64,000 bases of DNA from Sphingomonas naphthae (lineage in GTDB: Bacteria; Pseudomonadota; Alphaproteobacteria; Sphingomonadales; Sphingomonadaceae): NCBI RefSeq assembly GCF_028607085.1, contig NZ_CP117411.1:2232001-2296000 (forward strand). Reading direction: 5' to 3'. This document shows, piece after piece, positions 1-8,110 of the stretch. Made by a program: the position numbers and the translations under genes. Positions within the stretch are counted from its first letter, which is position 1; each line of letters opens with the position of its first letter. A model generated the notes under the pieces. That model saw nothing but the letters and a program-made list of their open reading frames with translations. It had not been told where the DNA came from and searched no databases.

Positions 1-1144
1 GGATCGAGGCGCCGACCAGCGCCATGATCGCCACGAAAGCCTCCGTCAGCATCGCGCCATAGCCGATGAAGGGCGCGTGCGCCTCGCTGGCGATCAGCTT
101 GGGCGTGGTGCCGCTGGAGATGAGCGCGTGGAAGCCCGAGACGGCCCCGCAGGCGATGGTGATGAACAGGAAGGGGAAGAGCCCGCCCGCCCACACCGGC
201 CCGCCGCCCTGGGTGAATTGGGTCAGCGCCGGCATCCGGAGCGGCGGCGCCATGATGACGATGCCCACCGCCAGCGCGGCGATCGCCCCGATCTTGAGGA
301 AGGTGGAGAGGTAATCGCGCGGGGCCAGCAGCAGCCACACCGGCAGCACCGAGGCGACCGCGCCATAGCCGATCAATATCCAGCACAGCTGCACGGGCGT
401 GAAGGTGAAGAGCGGACCCCAGAAAGGAGATTGCGCGATCGACTGGCCGTAGACGAGCGCGAGGATGAGCCCGACGAGGCCGAGCAGCGACACCTCGCCG
501 ATACGGCCGGGGCGTATCCAGCGGGTGTAGGCGCCCATGAAGAGCGCCAGCGGCACGGTGGCGGCCACGGTGAACATGCCCCACGGGCTCTCGGCCAGCG
601 CGCGCACCACGATCAGCGACAGCACCGCCAGAATGATGACCATGATGACGAAGGCGCCGAACAGGGCGACCGTGCCCGCGATCGGCCCCATCTCCATGCG
701 GATCAGCTCGCCGAGCGATTTGCCATCGCGCCGCATCGAGATGAACAGCACCATGAAATCCTGCACCGCGCCCGCCAGCACGACCCCGGCGATGATCCAG
801 AGCGTCCCCGGCAGATAGCCCATCTGCGCCGCCAGCACCGGCCCGACCAGCGGCCCCGCCCCCGCGATCGCCGCGAAATGGTGGCCGAACAGCACGGTGC
901 GGTCGGTCGCGACATAATCCAGCCCGTCGGCGCGGCGCACGGCGGGCGTGGCGCGGGCGGGATCGAGCCGCATCACTTGGCGCGCGATGAACAAGGCATA
1001 ATAGCGATAGGCGACGAGGAAGATCGAAACGGCGGCCGTGACGATCCACAACGCATTGACCGCCTCCCCCCGCGCGGTGGCGACGACGGCGAGCGCGGCG
1101 CTGCCGATCAGGGCGAGGAGGATCCAGGGGGCGTGCTTGAACAT
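1..1144 (-). CDS. cstA: Carbon starvation protein CstA, 5' part only
   Basis: CstA-family inner-membrane transporter, known in enterobacteria as a peptide/pyruvate importer. The translation begins MFKHAPWILLALIGSAAL and is a chain of hydrophobic helices with family-typical stretches such as LFGHHFAAIAGAGPLVGPV near residue 85 and DFMVLFISMRRDGKS after it. About 381 residues are present; full CstA proteins have roughly 600-700, so the C-terminal part lies beyond base 1. The start ATG (1144-1142) opens directly into a first membrane helix. The transported substrate in this organism cannot be read from sequence. Confidence 0.93.
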   Translation of the reverse strand, partial: MFKHAPWILLALIGSAALAVVATARGEAVNALWIVTAAVSIFLVAYRYYALFIARQVMRLDPARATPAVRRADGLDYVATDRTVLFGHHFAAIAGAGPLVGPVLAAQMGYLPGTLWIIAGVVLAGAVQDFMVLFISMRRDGKSLGELIRMEMGPIAGTVALFGAFVIMVIILAVLSLIVVRALAESPWGMFTVAATVPLALFMGAYTRWIRPGRIGEVSLLGLVGLILALVYGQSIAQSPFWGPLFTFTPVQLCWILIGYGAVASVLPVWLLLAPRDYLSTFLKIGAIAALAVGIVIMAPPLRMPALTQFTQGGGPVWAGGLFPFLFITIACGAVSGFHALISSGTTPKLIASEAHAPFIGYGAMLTEAFVAIMALVGASI

Positions 1145-1237
1145 GGTGGCGACCCTAGCCGCAAGCGGGCGGGCATGGCCAGACGGGTGGTGGCCGCCGG
1201 TGATTGCTGGGCTGTGTTTTCACGTTTCCCGTTGGGG

Positions 1238-1747
1238 TTACTTCAGCTTCAGCGGCAGCCCGGCGGCCACGAACATCACCTCGCCCGCCGTCGCCGCGAC
1301 GGCCTGATTGATCCGTCCCGCCACATCGCGGAAGCGGCGGGCCAGCGCATTCTCCGGCACGATTCCCAACCCCACCTCGTTGGACACGAGAATCACATGG
1401 CCCGCCGCCGCCCCGATCGCCGCGACCAGATCGGCCGTCTCCGCTTCGTCGTCGCGCTCGGCGAACAGCAGATTGGAGGCCCAAAGGGTCAGGCAATCGA
1501 CCAGCAGCACCCGCCCCGCCCCCGCCTCGGCGCGGATCGCGGCGGGCAGGTCGAGCGGGGCCTCCACCGTCCGCCAGCGCGGGCCGCGATCGGCCTGGTG
1601 GCGGGCGATGCGATCGGTAATCTCGGCATCGAACGCCTGCCCCGTGGCGAGGAAGATCAGTTCGCCGGGCAAAGCCTCGGCCCGCGCCTGGGCATAGCGG
1701 CTCTTCCCCGAACGGGCGCCGCCGAGGACGAAGAGGGTGTCGGCCAT
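1238..1747 (-). CDS. cobU: Adenosylcobinamide kinase / guanylyltransferase
   Basis: Bifunctional enzyme of cobalamin nucleotide-loop assembly; it phosphorylates adenosylcobinamide and then transfers GMP to it. The 169-residue protein opens MADTLFVLGGARSGKSRYAQ, with the P-loop GGARSGKS at residues 8-15. LVDCLTLWASNLLFAE and the VSNEVGLGIVPENALARRFRD block are CobU/CobP signatures. Start 1747 is preferred over an in-frame start 24 codons upstream because the family begins just before the P-loop. No other cobalamin gene and no cobalamin riboswitch were recognised nearby, so this looks like an isolated salvage gene. Confidence 0.95.
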   Translation of the reverse strand: MADTLFVLGGARSGKSRYAQARAEALPGELIFLATGQAFDAEITDRIARHQADRGPRWRTVEAPLDLPAAIRAEAGAGRVLLVDCLTLWASNLLFAERDDEAETADLVAAIGAAAGHVILVSNEVGLGIVPENALARRFRDVAGRINQAVAATAGEVMFVAAGLPLKLK

Positions 1748-1838
1748 GGCGCGTCCGTAGACGATCCTCCATGGCGCGGGGAGGATTTTCCCGACCGCAC
1801 CCGTTTCCTCGCCCCCCATCGCACCCTAGATAGCCCCC

Positions 1839-2435
1839 ATGTTCAACGACACCGCCACCGCCGCCACCCTCCTCGCCACCCGCCGATCGGGCAAGCCGCG
1901 CGACATGGTGGCGCCGGGGCCGGATGCCGCCCAGATGCGCCGCATCCTGGAAGCCGCGATCCGGGTGCCCGATCATGGCAAGCTGGCGCCGTGGCGCTTC
2001 CTCACCATCGCCGATGCCGCCCGCGAGGACTTCGCCGCGCTGCTGCGTGACGCCTATATCGCCACCAAGCCCGGCCCCGGCCGGGTCGAACTCCAGGCGA
2101 TCGAGGACTTTGCGCATCAGGCCCCCGCGCTCGTCATCGCGATCTTCGCGCCGGTCACCACCAGCCACATCCCCTTGTGGGAGCAGGAATTGTCGTGCGG
2201 CGCGGCCTGCATGAACCTGCTGACCGCGACCCATGCCGAAGGGTTGGTCGGCGGCTGGCTGACTGGTTGGGCGACCTATTCGGAGGCGGTCGCGGCGGGC
2301 CTGGGCCTCACCGCGCACGAGAAGATCGCCGGTTTCCTCTTCCTCGGCACCCCCTCGCGCGACCTCGAGGAGCGGCCCCGGCCCGACTATGACAAGGTCG
2401 TCGCGGCATGGCCGGCGGATGGACCAAAAGGTTAA
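1839..2435 (+). CDS. Nitroreductase family protein (YdjA-like)
   Basis: FMN-dependent nitroreductase-fold oxidoreductase of 198 residues. It has the N-terminal RRS motif (residues 15-17) and the VPDHGKLAPWRF block near residues 42-53, which matches the YdjA-type PDH-PW signature. ACMNLLTATHAEGLVGGWLTG near residue 120 is the usual cofactor-side segment. The gene is divergent from cobU with about 90 bp between starts. BluB, the nitroreductase-like enzyme of the B12 lower ligand, was considered because of the cobU neighbour, but the PDH signature fits YdjA better. The physiological substrate is unknown. Confidence 0.88.
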   Translation: MFNDTATAATLLATRRSGKPRDMVAPGPDAAQMRRILEAAIRVPDHGKLAPWRFLTIADAAREDFAALLRDAYIATKPGPGRVELQAIEDFAHQAPALVIAIFAPVTTSHIPLWEQELSCGAACMNLLTATHAEGLVGGWLTGWATYSEAVAAGLGLTAHEKIAGFLFLGTPSRDLEERPRPDYDKVVAAWPADGPKG

Positions 2436-2441
2436 AAGCGG

Positions 2442-2469
2442 TTGACGCGGATCAGTGTTTTACTACAGT
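2442..2469 (+). promoter_or_regulatory. Candidate promoter for the GntR gene
   Basis: TTGACG at 2442-2447 and TACAGT at 2464-2469 are separated by 16 bp and sit immediately before the ATG at 2477. A start site 7-8 bases after the -10 would fall on the ATG itself. No Shine-Dalgarno sequence precedes the ATG, so a leaderless transcript is possible. This is inferred from sequence alone. Confidence 0.4.
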
Positions 2470-2476
2470 GACGCAC

Positions 2477-2815
2477 ATGAGCGCCGACCGTCCCGTCTAC
2501 CTCCGCCTGCGTGACATGATCGCCGACGCCATCCTCGATGGCCGCATCAAGGAAGGCGACGCCCTTCCCTCGGTGCGCGGTTTCGCCGCCGAGCAGGGCG
2601 CCAACCCGCTCACCGTCGCCAAGGCCTATCAGTCGTTTCAGGAGGAAGGGCTGGTCTCGGTCCGCCGCGGCATCGGCATGTTCGTGGTGGAAGGCGCGGT
2701 CTACCGCCTGCGCACCCAGGCCCGCGAACAATTCCTGAAGGACGAATGGCCCCGCGTCGCCGCCACCATCCGCCGCCTCCACCTCGATCCCGCCGATTTG
2801 CTCGAGCGGGTCTGA
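2477..2815 (+). CDS. GntR-family transcriptional regulator, YtrA subfamily
   Basis: Short one-domain GntR regulator of 112 residues. A winged helix-turn-helix fills residues 5-75 (PVYLRLRDMIADAILDGRI, then LPSVRGFAAEQGANPLTVAKAYQ), followed by a short alpha-helical tail instead of an effector domain, as in the YtrA subfamily. The ATG at 2477 is chosen because MSADRPVYLRLRD matches the family start. The open frame extends 23 codons upstream into the promoter-like sequence. YtrA regulators usually control adjacent ABC transporter genes; none is adjacent here, so the target is unknown. Confidence 0.88.
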   Translation: MSADRPVYLRLRDMIADAILDGRIKEGDALPSVRGFAAEQGANPLTVAKAYQSFQEEGLVSVRRGIGMFVVEGAVYRLRTQAREQFLKDEWPRVAATIRRLHLDPADLLERV

Positions 2816-2825
2816 ATCCTCGAAG

Positions 2826-2915
2826 AACCCGTGCGTCCCGAGCGAAGTCGAGGGACGTGCCGCAAACGCCAGGCTACCGGTGCGCTGACTGCGCTCGATA
2901 CGAACGGTGTTGAGC
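2826..2915. repeat. Extragenic palindrome-like repeat (GAGCGAAGTCGAG family)
   Basis: The intergenic sequence contains cccgagcgaagtcgaggga followed by a diverged inverse arm, gcgctcgatacgaacgg. The core GAGCGAAGTCGAG recurs at 50184-50206. This is a dispersed extragenic element and holds no reading frame worth calling. Confidence 0.6.
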
Positions 2916-2951
2916 GTTGCGTCCCCGGCCCGGCGATGATCTAGCCACCTC

Positions 2952-3896
2952 GTGCAGACCCGAATCATCCCCGCCGATCCCGCCGGTATCGCCGAGGCCG
3001 CCGCGCTGATCCGCGCGCGCCAGCCCGTCGCGGTGCCGAGCGAGACGGTCTACGGCCTCGCCGCCGACGCCACCGATAGCGAGGCGGTCGCGCGCATCTA
3101 TGCCGCCAAGGGCCGCCCGGCGTTCAATCCGCTGATCGTCCATGTCGCCGATCTCGCCGCCGCCCGCGCCATCGCGAGCCTCGACACAGCCGCCGAGGCG
3201 CTGGCCGCGCGTTTCTGGCCCGGCCCGCTCACCCTCGTCCTGCCGCTGCGCCCCGACGCGGGCATCGCCAGCCTCGTCACCGCCGGGCTCGACACGATCG
3301 CGATCCGCGTGCCCGCCCATCCGGCGATGCAGGCGCTGATCGCGGCGAGCGGGCGGCCGCTTGCCGCCCCCTCCGCCAACGCCAGCGGCACCATCAGCCC
3401 GACCCGCGGCGCCCACGTCGCCCGCTCGCTCGACGGCAAGGTGGCGCTGATCCTCGACGGCGGCGCGACCGGCCACGGCCTGGAATCCACCATCGCCGCC
3501 CCCGGCCCCGGCACCCTCCGCCTGCTCCGCCCCGGCCCGATCACCGCCGCGATGCTGAGCGAGGCAACCGGTCTGCCCGTCACCTCACCCACCGGCGGCG
3601 CCATCGAAGCCCCCGGCCAACTCGCCGCCCATTACGCGCCCTCGAAACCCCTCCGCCTCGACGCCACGGACGCCCGCGACGGCGAATGGCTGATCGGCTT
3701 CGGATCCGTGGCCGGCCATGTCTCGCTATCCCCCACCGGCGATCCGGTGGAAGCGGCGGCCCGCCTGTTCGACCTGCTTCACGAAGCCGACGCCGGCCCC
3801 GCCCCGTCTATCGCCATCGCCCCGATCCCCCACGACGGCCTCGGCGCGGCCATCACCGACCGCCTTGCACGGGCGGCGATGGGGGCCGCCAGATGA
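2952..3896 (+). CDS. tsaC: L-threonylcarbamoyladenylate synthase (Sua5/TsaC type)
   Basis: Makes threonylcarbamoyl-AMP from threonine, bicarbonate and ATP for tRNA t6A37 modification. At 314 residues it is the long Sua5 form. The YrdC domain fills residues 1-200 (SETVYGLAADATDSEAVARI, KGRPAFNPLIVHV, LAAPSANASGTISPT, ILDGGATGHGLESTI), and a smaller C-terminal Sua5 domain begins at the AAHYAPSKPLRL linker. Translation starts at a GTG (2952). The next reading frame overlaps or abuts the stop, but that gene looks unrelated. Confidence 0.95.
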   Translation: MQTRIIPADPAGIAEAAALIRARQPVAVPSETVYGLAADATDSEAVARIYAAKGRPAFNPLIVHVADLAAARAIASLDTAAEALAARFWPGPLTLVLPLRPDAGIASLVTAGLDTIAIRVPAHPAMQALIAASGRPLAAPSANASGTISPTRGAHVARSLDGKVALILDGGATGHGLESTIAAPGPGTLRLLRPGPITAAMLSEATGLPVTSPTGGAIEAPGQLAAHYAPSKPLRLDATDARDGEWLIGFGSVAGHVSLSPTGDPVEAAARLFDLLHEADAGPAPSIAIAPIPHDGLGAAITDRLARAAMGAAR

Positions 3897-3971
3897 ATGC
3901 AGGATCAGGTCGGGCGCGGCGCGCTTTTTTCCGGCTTGCATAAATGCCCATGCAAGCTGACGCTGGTCGCC

Positions 3972-4655
3972 ATGTGGAACAATCGCGGCTTTGACATTGC
4001 CCGTTATGTCATTCTGGCGACGTTGGCGTTCAGCTCCATCATCGCGCTTTCGACCGGAGCAATCCTGGCCGCAGTTTGGACGATCGATGCCCGAAGTTTA
4101 CCGGCATATGCCGTCGTCCCTCTGTGCTTCTGTCTACTGATCGGCTTTCTCACCGGCCTTCCGGCTTTTTGTTTCCGGCGGGACATCGGACGACAGCGGC
4201 TGAACATCATAGCGGCCGGCAGCGTCGGGTTTCTCTCGGCGGTCTGCATTCTTATGGGCATGACATACAGTAATTCCTGCTCCGCGGTGGGCTGGAATTA
4301 CGACCAAGATGCCGACCTGATGATCCCAGCCATCGTTTGGACGGATACGTGGAGTTGCCACCGTGTGGGGAATTATCAACAATTTTCCGGCGTGTGGAAT
4401 TACGGCGAACGGCACCAATCATTCCAGCCTACCGGTGCGCAGGCATCCTTGCCGCCCGGAAATCTCTATATCGACGAAGCTGCTGCAAATATGATCTTTG
4501 ATCATCTACTCCACCATCGGCCGAACCGCTACGCAGGTGCGAGCATTTTCATCAAATTTGGCGGGAACGTGCTTGCTCAGGGACGGCACGACGCCACCGA
4601 TCGCCCTCTGTATCAGGTCAGGGATATCTCGGAGGCTCACCTTCTGAACGAATAG
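3972..4655 (+). CDS. Hypothetical multi-pass membrane protein
   Basis: Not recognised. The 227-residue product starting MWNNRGFDIARY has three predicted membrane helices at roughly residues 10-35, 46-68 and 80-102. A soluble C-terminal domain follows, with several Trp and Cys residues (NSCSAVGWNYDQDADLMI, WSCHRVGNYQQFSGVWNYG). An in-frame ATG at 3897 is possible, but 3972 puts the first helix near the N-terminus. Codon use is visibly less GC-rich than in tsaC, with many A/T third positions, suggesting separate origin. Function is unknown. Confidence 0.65.
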   Translation: MWNNRGFDIARYVILATLAFSSIIALSTGAILAAVWTIDARSLPAYAVVPLCFCLLIGFLTGLPAFCFRRDIGRQRLNIIAAGSVGFLSAVCILMGMTYSNSCSAVGWNYDQDADLMIPAIVWTDTWSCHRVGNYQQFSGVWNYGERHQSFQPTGAQASLPPGNLYIDEAAANMIFDHLLHHRPNRYAGASIFIKFGGNVLAQGRHDATDRPLYQVRDISEAHLLNE

Positions 4656-4666
4656 GCTGTCCTGGA

Positions 4667-4810
4667 CTACCGTCGCCGCCACCACGCGACACCGCCGCCC
4701 AGCCCCAGCAGTCCGATCGCCGCAACGCCCGCGATCTGCACCGCCGCCCAGAGGGCGGTGGTGACGAGGATCGACATGAACGCCCCGATCGCGGTGGTCG
4801 CCTGGATCAT
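4667..4810 (-). CDS. Small membrane protein, 47 residues
   Basis: The frame reads MIQATTAIGAFMSILVTTAL and ends VAWWRRR. One or two hydrophobic helices (residues 8-20 and 25-40) are followed by an Arg-rich end, a typical small inner-membrane protein layout. GC-biased codon use fits a real gene. No homology or Shine-Dalgarno evidence was strong enough to assign function. Confidence 0.5.
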   Translation of the reverse strand: MIQATTAIGAFMSILVTTALWAAVQIAGVAAIGLLGLGGGVAWWRRR

Positions 4811-4942
4811 GCGCGGATCATAGCATGGCGGCGATGCGTGCACCACGGATCAGCCGGATGGATGGTCGTCATCCACCAGCATGGTCGGTCACTATGGTGG
4901 TGGAGATTCGCGGCCTGGCTGCCGCTGGACCATTTGGGAAAA

Positions 4943-5019
4943 TGGTGCGCCCGGAACGATTCGAACGTCCGACCCTCAGATTCGTAGTCTGATGCTCTAT
5001 CCAGCTGAGCTACGGGCGC
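4943..5019 (-). tRNA. tRNA-Arg (ACG)
   Basis: A complete 77-nt cloverleaf on the minus strand starts GCGCCCGTAGCTCAGCTGG. The acceptor stem GCGCCCG pairs with CGGGCGC, the anticodon loop is CTACGAA (anticodon ACG), and the T arm contains GTTCGAATC. The discriminator A and CCA end are encoded (4946-4943). ACG is normally edited to ICG by TadA. Confidence 0.96.
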
Positions 5020-5107
5020 GTTGGAGCGGCGCTATTAGGCGGGGGTCGCGATGGGCGCAAGCCATTAAAATGCCGGGCGCGCGATTTTGTCCTGCGGTCG
5101 CCCAGTC

Positions 5108-5959
5108 CTATCGCGGCGGCGCCAGCCCGAGCAGCCTGCGCGCGTTGTCATAGCGGATCAGCGATTTCTCCTCCGCCGTCAGGCCGAGGCGGTCGAGGGC
5201 CTGGGTCATGCGGTGCAGCGAGAATTGCGGATAGTCCGAGCCGAGCAGGATATGATCCAGCCCGACGTTGCGCATCGTCCAGACGAATTCGCCCTGGATC
5301 GGCGAGCCGGCCGCCAGCGCGACGGTGGCGGAGATATCGAAATAGAGATTGTCGGCGAGCAGCCCATCTGCGGTGCGGGCCAGCGCGAGGATGTTCCAGA
5401 AGCGGAAGTTGAGCCCGCCCATGTGCGCGAAGATGAACTTGGTCTGCGGGCAGGCGATGGCGAGGTTGAAGAGCTTCTCGCTGTCGCCGGGCAGGATGCT
5501 GGCATTGTCGATCAGCACGACCAGCCCGAGCGCCCCGGCGCGCTTGACGAGGGTGGCGACGCGCGGGTCGGCGGGATCGAACTTCTGGGTGTGGGGGTGG
5601 ATCTTGAGCAGCCGCACCCCGCGCGCCGCGACCCGCTCCAGCTCGGCGATCGCGGCGGCGCCGTCATAGGGGCGGACGGTGGCGATCGGCAGCAGGCCGG
5701 GGTGGCGCGCCGCCAGCGCGAGGATGCCGTCGTTGCCGGCACGGATCACGGCGGGATCGCCCGCCAGCGCCTGGTTCGGCCCGCCGAACCACATCGCCCC
5801 ATAACCCGCGACCGCCTCGCCATCGGCCTTCAGCTGCGCCTGATAGGCCGCGATCGAGGCTTCGCCATCGTGGAGGTGGACGTGATTGTCGAAGATCTGC
5901 GCGGGCGCCGGGAGGGCGGGCAGGAGGAGCGCGAGAGTGGCGAGCAGCGGTCTCATCAT
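5108..5959 (-). CDS. Exported amidohydrolase (amidohydrolase_2 family)
   Basis: A 283-residue metal-dependent hydrolase of the TIM-barrel amidohydrolase superfamily. A signal peptide (MMRPLLATLALLLPALPAPAQ) indicates export. The N-terminal metal motif NHVHLH is at residues 25-30. KIHPHTQKFDP, FIFAHMGGLNF and LLGSDYPQFS supply the later His and Asp ligands. A periplasmic location is unusual for this family, whose better-known members are cytosolic. The substrate cannot be predicted. Confidence 0.85.
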   Translation of the reverse strand: MMRPLLATLALLLPALPAPAQIFDNHVHLHDGEASIAAYQAQLKADGEAVAGYGAMWFGGPNQALAGDPAVIRAGNDGILALAARHPGLLPIATVRPYDGAAAIAELERVAARGVRLLKIHPHTQKFDPADPRVATLVKRAGALGLVVLIDNASILPGDSEKLFNLAIACPQTKFIFAHMGGLNFRFWNILALARTADGLLADNLYFDISATVALAAGSPIQGEFVWTMRNVGLDHILLGSDYPQFSLHRMTQALDRLGLTAEEKSLIRYDNARRLLGLAPPR

Positions 5960-6024
5960 GCCGAAATGAAATCAGGGATGACCAGCCGCCGCAAGGGTGT
6001 GTCTCGTACTCGCCCGCCCCGGCT

Positions 6025-6807
6025 TCAGCCGATCGTCACACCCACGACCCGCCAATTGCCATCCTCGCGATCGAGCGCGACGGTTTCCACCGCCTCCGCC
6101 TTGTTGGCGAAGCGCGTGCGGAACTTCACCACCTCATAGCCATCGGGCGGCGCGGGAAGATTCTCCTGGCTGACCAACGTGCGGGAGATCACCGCGCCGA
6201 GAGGCACGCGTACCTTCTGCGAGACCGTCGCCCAGACCTGCGCCGTATTCAGCTTGCGGAACGCCGCGCCGCTCGCGGCATAGCTGTCGTCCCACCGGCC
6301 CTCGTCCACAAGCACCAGCCATTGCCGGGCGGCGGCCACCACCTCCACGTCCTGCGCCGTGCTCGCGGCGGCCGACAGCGAGGAGGGGGAAGAGGCGATC
6401 TGCGGCAGAGCAACGAGGGCAAGAAGGCCGAGAGCGAATGTCATGACGGATACTCCGATGATGATCCGGAAGCGGCGATATCGCCGCCCCGCGCCGCCGA
6501 TCGGCGCGTCGTCCTGATCCATCCGGGGTTCGGCCCCGTCTCCCCCGATTTCCGTGTCCCCAAACGATTGGGGGGTCGGCGGAACCGTGCCGTCCCCTTC
6601 CGCCTCGAGCAACAGACGCGCCGCCTCGCGGCTGCTCGACACCGCCATCTTGCGCCGTGCGTCGCGCAACCGCTCGTTGATCGTGTGGACCGAAAGGCCG
6701 AGGCTGCGGGCGATCGACTTCGCGTCATGACCGCGCACCATCAGGCGCAGGGTCTGCTTCTCCTTTTCGGTCAGCGCCCCGAAGCCGTCGTTCACCTGCG
6801 TGTTCAT
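6025..6807 (-). CDS. LuxR-type HTH protein with membrane anchor and DUF4019 domain
   Basis: A 260-residue, three-part protein. Residues 8-60 are a LuxR/GerE helix-turn-helix (LTEKEKQTLRLMVRGHDAKS, GLSVHTINERLRDARRKM). A linker leads to one membrane helix near residues 113-136 (IIIGVSVMTFALGLLALVAL). A DUF4019-like domain with the W-DE--W-DSY-AS pattern occupies about residues 155-258. The topology suggests a cytoplasmic DNA-binding head with a periplasmic sensor domain in a single polypeptide. This arrangement is known from Sphingomonadales and relatives, but ligand and targets are unknown. Confidence 0.85.
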   Translation of the reverse strand: MNTQVNDGFGALTEKEKQTLRLMVRGHDAKSIARSLGLSVHTINERLRDARRKMAVSSSREAARLLLEAEGDGTVPPTPQSFGDTEIGGDGAEPRMDQDDAPIGGAGRRYRRFRIIIGVSVMTFALGLLALVALPQIASSPSSLSAAASTAQDVEVVAAARQWLVLVDEGRWDDSYAASGAAFRKLNTAQVWATVSQKVRVPLGAVISRTLVSQENLPAPPDGYEVVKFRTRFANKAEAVETVALDREDGNWRVVGVTIG

Positions 6808-6895
6808 ACCCCTCGGGGGCTAGGCCGGGCGCCCGGCGGCAGCTACCCCAAAAAATTCGTGTCCCTGTACGGGCGGCCTTTTATCGAAGCCCCCC

Positions 6896-8014
6896 TCAAT
6901 GCGCCGTCCCCATGTAGAACAGCATCGACACGAACAGGCTGCTCGTGATCGTGGTTATCATCAGCAGCGTGAAGGTCCGCCATGTCGCGCCGAAGCGGCC
7001 GAGGCCGTAGCCATATTTCAGCTGCTTATACATGTGGATCGGCGGCAGGATCGAGAAGGCGGTCCACAGCACCCATTTCGCCACACCGATCCAGCTCAGC
7101 ACCACCAGCACCACCACCAGCAGGCTCATCGCCGCCAGCGAATAGGTCGCGAAGATGGCGTGGTCGTAGAGGCCGACGCCGCGGCGGAACAGGAACATCA
7201 TCCAGATGAAGGGCAGCGAGATCGGGATCAGCGCCCAGCTATATTTATAGGCGGACGACTTGATCTTGTAGGCGAGCAACTCGGGATTCTCGCTGGCGTG
7301 GCGGAGCGACTGATCGAGCCAGGAGATGCCGGTGTTGAGGCCGACCTTCTCCTCGCGTTCGGGCTGGGCGGTGGCCTTGGCGGTGCCGGCCATGCCGCCG
7401 ATCGTCTCGATCGCCTTGATCGATTTCTTCGTGTCGGCGATCTGCGCGTCGATGCGTGCGCGCTGGGCATCGGTGGTGGCGACGCTGCGCGCCTGTTCCA
7501 GCGCGGAGAGTTCGCCGACGGTATTCTCGCGCGCCTTGGCCATGCCCTTGGCGGTTTCGTTGATGAAATTCTTCTCGACCCCGCCCTTGCCGGTGCCCGT
7601 CCAGGCGAGGTTGGAGACGACCGCGAACATCAGAAAGACCGAGAACAGGAACAGCGCCATCGGCGAGACGAATTTCACCCGCTCGCCATCGATATAGCGG
7701 CGGGTGAGGTGGCCGGGCTTGGTGGCGAGCAGCGGCAGCGTGTGCCAGGTCCGCCCCTCGAAATGGAACACGCCATGGGCGATATCGTGGAGCAGGCCGG
7801 TGGCGTCCTTGTGGAGATGACCGGGCTGGCCGCAGGCGTGGCAATGCGCGCCCACCAGCGGCGTGCCGCAATTGAGGCAGGCGCCATGCCCGTCGGAATG
7901 ATGCTTGTCGTTGGGCAGCGGACCGCCGCCCGCCGCGCCCGCCTTGCCCGAGAAGGTCCGCGCGACGAGGCCGCCCGTCACGATCGTCCCTAGGTCGTCG
8001 ATACCGTCGCTCAT
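6896..8014 (-). CDS. DUF3667 family zinc-ribbon membrane protein
   Basis: A 372-residue protein starting [15 protein letters not shown]. Near residue 45 is a four-Cys zinc ribbon ([20 protein letters not shown]), followed by the DUF3667 core with [20 protein letters not shown] and [20 protein letters not shown] charged helical insert follows, then several C-terminal membrane helices. The start at 8014 is chosen because the coding pattern and the ribbon begin just after it. Function of the family is unknown; it is common in Bacteroidetes and Proteobacteria. Confidence 0.88.
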   Translation of the reverse strand: MSDGIDDLGTIVTGGLVARTFSGKAGAAGGGPLPNDKHHSDGHGACLNCGTPLVGAHCHACGQPGHLHKDATGLLHDIAHGVFHFEGRTWHTLPLLATKPGHLTRRYIDGERVKFVSPMALFLFSVFLMFAVVSNLAWTGTGKGGVEKNFINETAKGMAKARENTVGELSALEQARSVATTDAQRARIDAQIADTKKSIKAIETIGGMAGTAKATAQPEREEKVGLNTGISWLDQSLRHASENPELLAYKIKSSAYKYSWALIPISLPFIWMMFLFRRGVGLYDHAIFATYSLAAMSLLVVVLVVLSWIGVAKWVLWTAFSILPPIHMYKQLKYGYGLGRFGATWRTFTLLMITTITSSLFVSMLFYMGTAH

Positions 8015-8110
8015 CCGCTCACCCCAGCGATGCCTCCGCGCATCCTGCCCCAGCCGATGGCGCTTCGCCAAGCCTGTTCCGCTGCGGTGCATCATGCTAC
8101 CGGCGCGACC

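Noticed and set aside
1146-1237. Cobalamin riboswitch near cobU
   Set aside because: No B12-box or matching stem pattern is visible; the gap is only 93 bp and lies at the cobU 3' end.
77-2050. A 657-codon open frame on the plus strand
   Set aside because: It is antisense to cstA and cobU. Its product is Arg/His/Pro-rich with no domain; high GC content creates such frames.
1839-2435. BluB (5,6-dimethylbenzimidazole synthase)
   Set aside because: The cobU neighbour made this attractive, but the VPDHGKLAPWRF block fits YdjA-type nitroreductases.
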